From Saprospiraceae bacterium (GTDB taxonomy: Bacteria > Bacteroidota > Bacteroidia > Chitinophagales > Saprospiraceae): a DNA stretch of 9,357 bases. The stretch spans positions 1 through 9,357 of the forward strand of contig JAGQWV010000015.1 of assembly GCA_020437045.1 (NCBI GenBank). The letters run 5' to 3'. A program made the translations under genes and the position numbers. The notes below the pieces were generated by a model. The model was given only the letters and a program-made list of their open reading frames with translations, did not search any database and was not told the DNA's origin. Below are positions 7,679-9,357 of this stretch, piece by piece; position 1 is the stretch's first letter; every line of letters begins with the position of its first letter.

Positions 7679-7827
7679 CGACTTTTGTCTATTTTTGGGA
7701 GACAAAAACCTGGTGCATTTCGTTATATTAGATAGTCATAAATCTGCCATTTTCTTGACTAATCAGAGGCCGAAAACCACTTGATAAGTTGTTTTTTAAG
7801 TAAAAAAAATCGAATCTTGAAGAAGAT

Positions 7828-7833
7828 AAAGGA
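7828..7833 (+). promoter_or_regulatory. Possible ribosome-binding site of gene C
   Basis: AAAGGA ends 7 nt before ATG 7841, an acceptable Shine-Dalgarno spacing. It favours this ATG over the in-frame TTG at 7817, whose use would put this motif inside the coding region. Such purine motifs are not required for translation in Bacteroidota, so the functional weight is modest. Confidence 0.4.
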
Positions 7834-7840
7834 ATTTCCC

Positions 7841-9357
7841 ATGAGATCACTCATTTTCCTGGTAATACTGACTTTTAGTCTTGCATTTACTAGTCCTATT
7901 GCAACAGATACCGCTGATCCACAACCTCTTTTTACATTACTTCCTGCCGATCAAACTGGCATCAAATTCAACAATGAGTTGAAAGATCAGAAGGAGGACA
8001 ATATTATGATTTACTCTAATTTTTACGGTGGTGCTGGCGTAGCTATAGGTGATTTAAATAATGATGGACTTCCAGATATCTTTTTTGCCGGTAATCAGGT
8101 AGCCGATCAATTATACCTGAATGAGGGTGATCTTAAATTTAAAGATGTGACCCGCAAGGCCGGCATCAAAGACAATGGTGGCTGGTCTTCGGGAGTGATT
8201 TTGGGGGATGTTAATGGAGATGGTTATCTCGATATATATGTGACCAGAGAGCTTTATGATGATGATCCTGAATTGCGGAGAAATAAGTTATACATTAATC
8301 AGGGAGATGCCACCTTTAAAGAAGAAGCCGAGGCTTATGGCGTAGATAATGATGCCCGAACAAGACATGCGGCTTTCCTCGATTATGACCATGATGGTGA
8401 TTTGGATTTGTTTCTTTGTAATCAACCCCCAAATCCGGGTCATTATTCAAAATTCCATAACTCCGATTTATCCCTTCCGGCTTATCGCCTTTATCTTTAT
8501 CAGAATCAAGGTGGAAAATTTACTGATGTAACCCATGAGGCTGGTTTGGCTATGACTGGATTTCCTAACAGTATTACTTGTAGTGATTTAAATGGAGATG
8601 GATGGACAGATATATATGTAGCTAATGACTTCTGGGTCGAAGATTGGATCTTAATAAATAATGGTGATGGCACTTTTAGTAATCAACTCTATGACCGGAC
8701 CAATCATATATCTTTTAGCAGCATGGGGGTTGATGCCGGTGATATCGATAATGATGGTGATCTCGATATAATGGTTGTAGACATGGCTGCAGAAGACAAT
8801 TATCGTCTTAAAGCCAATATGAGTGGAATGAATCCAAAGGCATTTTGGAAAGTTGTTAAAGATGGTGGCCATTATCAATATATGTTTAATATGTTGCATA
8901 TGAATCAGGGTGATGGGCATTTTAGTGATATTGCCCAGATGGCTGGCGTAGCAACAACGGATTGGAGTTGGTCTCCGCTAATTGCTGATTTTGACAATAA
9001 TGGATGGAAAGATATTCACATCACTAATGGGCTTATGCGGGATATCCGGAATAATGATGCCTCCAAAAAATTTCCAAAGTATCTTGAATCAAAACTATTT
9101 GACTACATCCAGAGTCACCCCAATCCACCCGCCGACATTTCTGTTTGGGATGTGGTAGATATTAAGAAGGCTTTGGAGATTGTGCCATCACAGAAGCTAT
9201 CGAATTATATTTATGCCAATAATGGGGACCTGACCTTTTCGAAAAAAATGGTCGAATGGGGTATGGATCAAAAGTCATTTTCAAATGGCTCTGCATATGC
9301 TGATTTGGATAATGACGGCGATCTTGATCTGGTGGTCAATAACATCAATGATGAGGC
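7841..9357 (+). CDS. Gene C: secreted FG-GAP/VCBS-repeat protein (CRTAC1-like), 3' end beyond the window
   Basis: The frame is open from ATG 7841 to the window end (505 codons and two bases). The N-terminus is a signal peptide with one Arg and a hydrophobic core (LIFLVILTFSLAF), followed by polar sequence. It has no lipobox Cys, so cleavage by signal peptidase I near residues 17-21 is expected, in contrast to the lipoprotein gene A. FG-GAP loops begin at residues 71, 123, 181, 249, 301, 383 and 488, matching the first propeller of gene A blade by blade. Shared marks are 'NDFW' in blade 4, the 'VDMAAEDNYRLK...HYQ' insert between blades 5 and 6 (A has 'TDMLAADNFRLK...HYQ'), 'TDWSW' before blade 6 and 'YADLDNDGDLDLVVNN' in blade 7. 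By analogy an ASPIC/UnbV domain should follow just past the window. The function is unknown; calcium-stabilised extracellular binding is inferred. A possible ribosome-binding site AAAGGA precedes the start. Confidence 0.9.
   Translation, partial: MRSLIFLVILTFSLAFTSPIATDTADPQPLFTLLPADQTGIKFNNELKDQKEDNIMIYSNFYGGAGVAIGDLNNDGLPDIFFAGNQVADQLYLNEGDLKFKDVTRKAGIKDNGGWSSGVILGDVNGDGYLDIYVTRELYDDDPELRRNKLYINQGDATFKEEAEAYGVDNDARTRHAAFLDYDHDGDLDLFLCNQPPNPGHYSKFHNSDLSLPAYRLYLYQNQGGKFTDVTHEAGLAMTGFPNSITCSDLNGDGWTDIYVANDFWVEDWILINNGDGTFSNQLYDRTNHISFSSMGVDAGDIDNDGDLDIMVVDMAAEDNYRLKANMSGMNPKAFWKVVKDGGHYQYMFNMLHMNQGDGHFSDIAQMAGVATTDWSWSPLIADFDNNGWKDIHITNGLMRDIRNNDASKKFPKYLESKLFDYIQSHPNPPADISVWDVVDIKKALEIVPSQKLSNYIYANNGDLTFSKKMVEWGMDQKSFSNGSAYADLDNDGDLDLVVNNINDE

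Larger units (their letters stand above)
7199..7840. other. Intergenic region between divergent genes B and C, no convincing gene
   Basis: This 642-nt stretch must hold the promoters for gene B (minus) and gene C (plus), but I could not identify either with confidence. Its middle part (about 7300-7740) is richer in GC and in inverted repeats than the flanks. Two overlapping minus-strand open frames lie there: 7550-7299 (83 codons) and 7647-7483 (54 codons, ATG start, frame open from 7722). Neither has a ribosome-binding site, a signal sequence or a recognisable domain. They overlap each other in different frames, so I do not call them genes. Small palindromes are present, such as TTTGATAATCAAA at 7475-7487 and the stem TTTTGTCT/AGACAAAA at 7683-7690/7700-7707. 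A decayed mobile element or dispersed intergenic repeat is the best guess. Confidence 0.5.

Noticed and set aside
7683..7707. Stem TTTTGTCT/AGACAAAA as a terminator
   Set aside because: The 8-bp stem has a 9-nt loop and no U-tract on either strand, and no gene ends next to it.
7348..7776. GGCCGAAAA at 7348 and 7768 as element-end direct repeats
   Set aside because: A 9-nt match in about 450 nt is expected fairly often by chance, and no matching terminal inverted repeats were found.
8349..8920. Short frames on both strands within gene C
   Set aside because: Gene C is open through the whole region with seven regularly spaced FG-GAP motifs, so these are shadows.

Overview
The window looks like part of a Bacteroidota chromosome. 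The evidence is a TonB-dependent receptor of the SusC type followed directly by a SusD/RagB lipoprotein, short hydrophobic lipoprotein signals, moderate-to-low GC, and mostly no Shine-Dalgarno sequence before starts. No finer taxonomic placement is supported by the sequence alone.

Layout. Positions 1-527 hold the last 174 codons of a SusC-like outer-membrane receptor. A complete SusD-like lipoprotein follows after 17 nt (545-2083), and a strong intrinsic terminator (2114-2150) closes this unit. Next on the + strand is a 1,120-residue lipoprotein (2348-5710), called gene A here. It has seven FG-GAP/VCBS calcium-type motifs, an ASPIC/UnbV domain, then seven more such motifs. Convergent to it and only 5 nt away is a minus-strand lipoprotein gene (7198 down to 5716), gene B, which mixes FG-GAP motifs with PQQ-like 'IDGKxGxxLW' strands. 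Its reading frame is broken by one extra base in a run of six A/T, so it appears as two pieces of 147 and 343 codons. A 642-nt gap without a convincing gene (7199-7840) contains a hairpin-rich, GC-richer block with overlapping open frames, possibly a dispersed repeat or decayed element. From 7841 to the window end runs a second homologue of gene A (gene C), cut off after 505 codons, again with seven FG-GAP motifs. It is open at the window edge.

How the genes may work together (inference). SusC and SusD form a nutrient-uptake pair: SusD is a surface lid that binds ligand and SusC is the TonB-powered channel. Large beta-propeller proteins of the CRTAC1/ASPIC-UnbV type often sit beside such pairs in Bacteroidota; their function is poorly known, with ligand or calcium-dependent surface binding being plausible. 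No glycoside hydrolase, sulfatase, peptidase, sigma/anti-sigma pair or other regulator lies in the window, so the substrate cannot be named. I found no rRNA, tRNA, CRISPR array or recognisable transposase.
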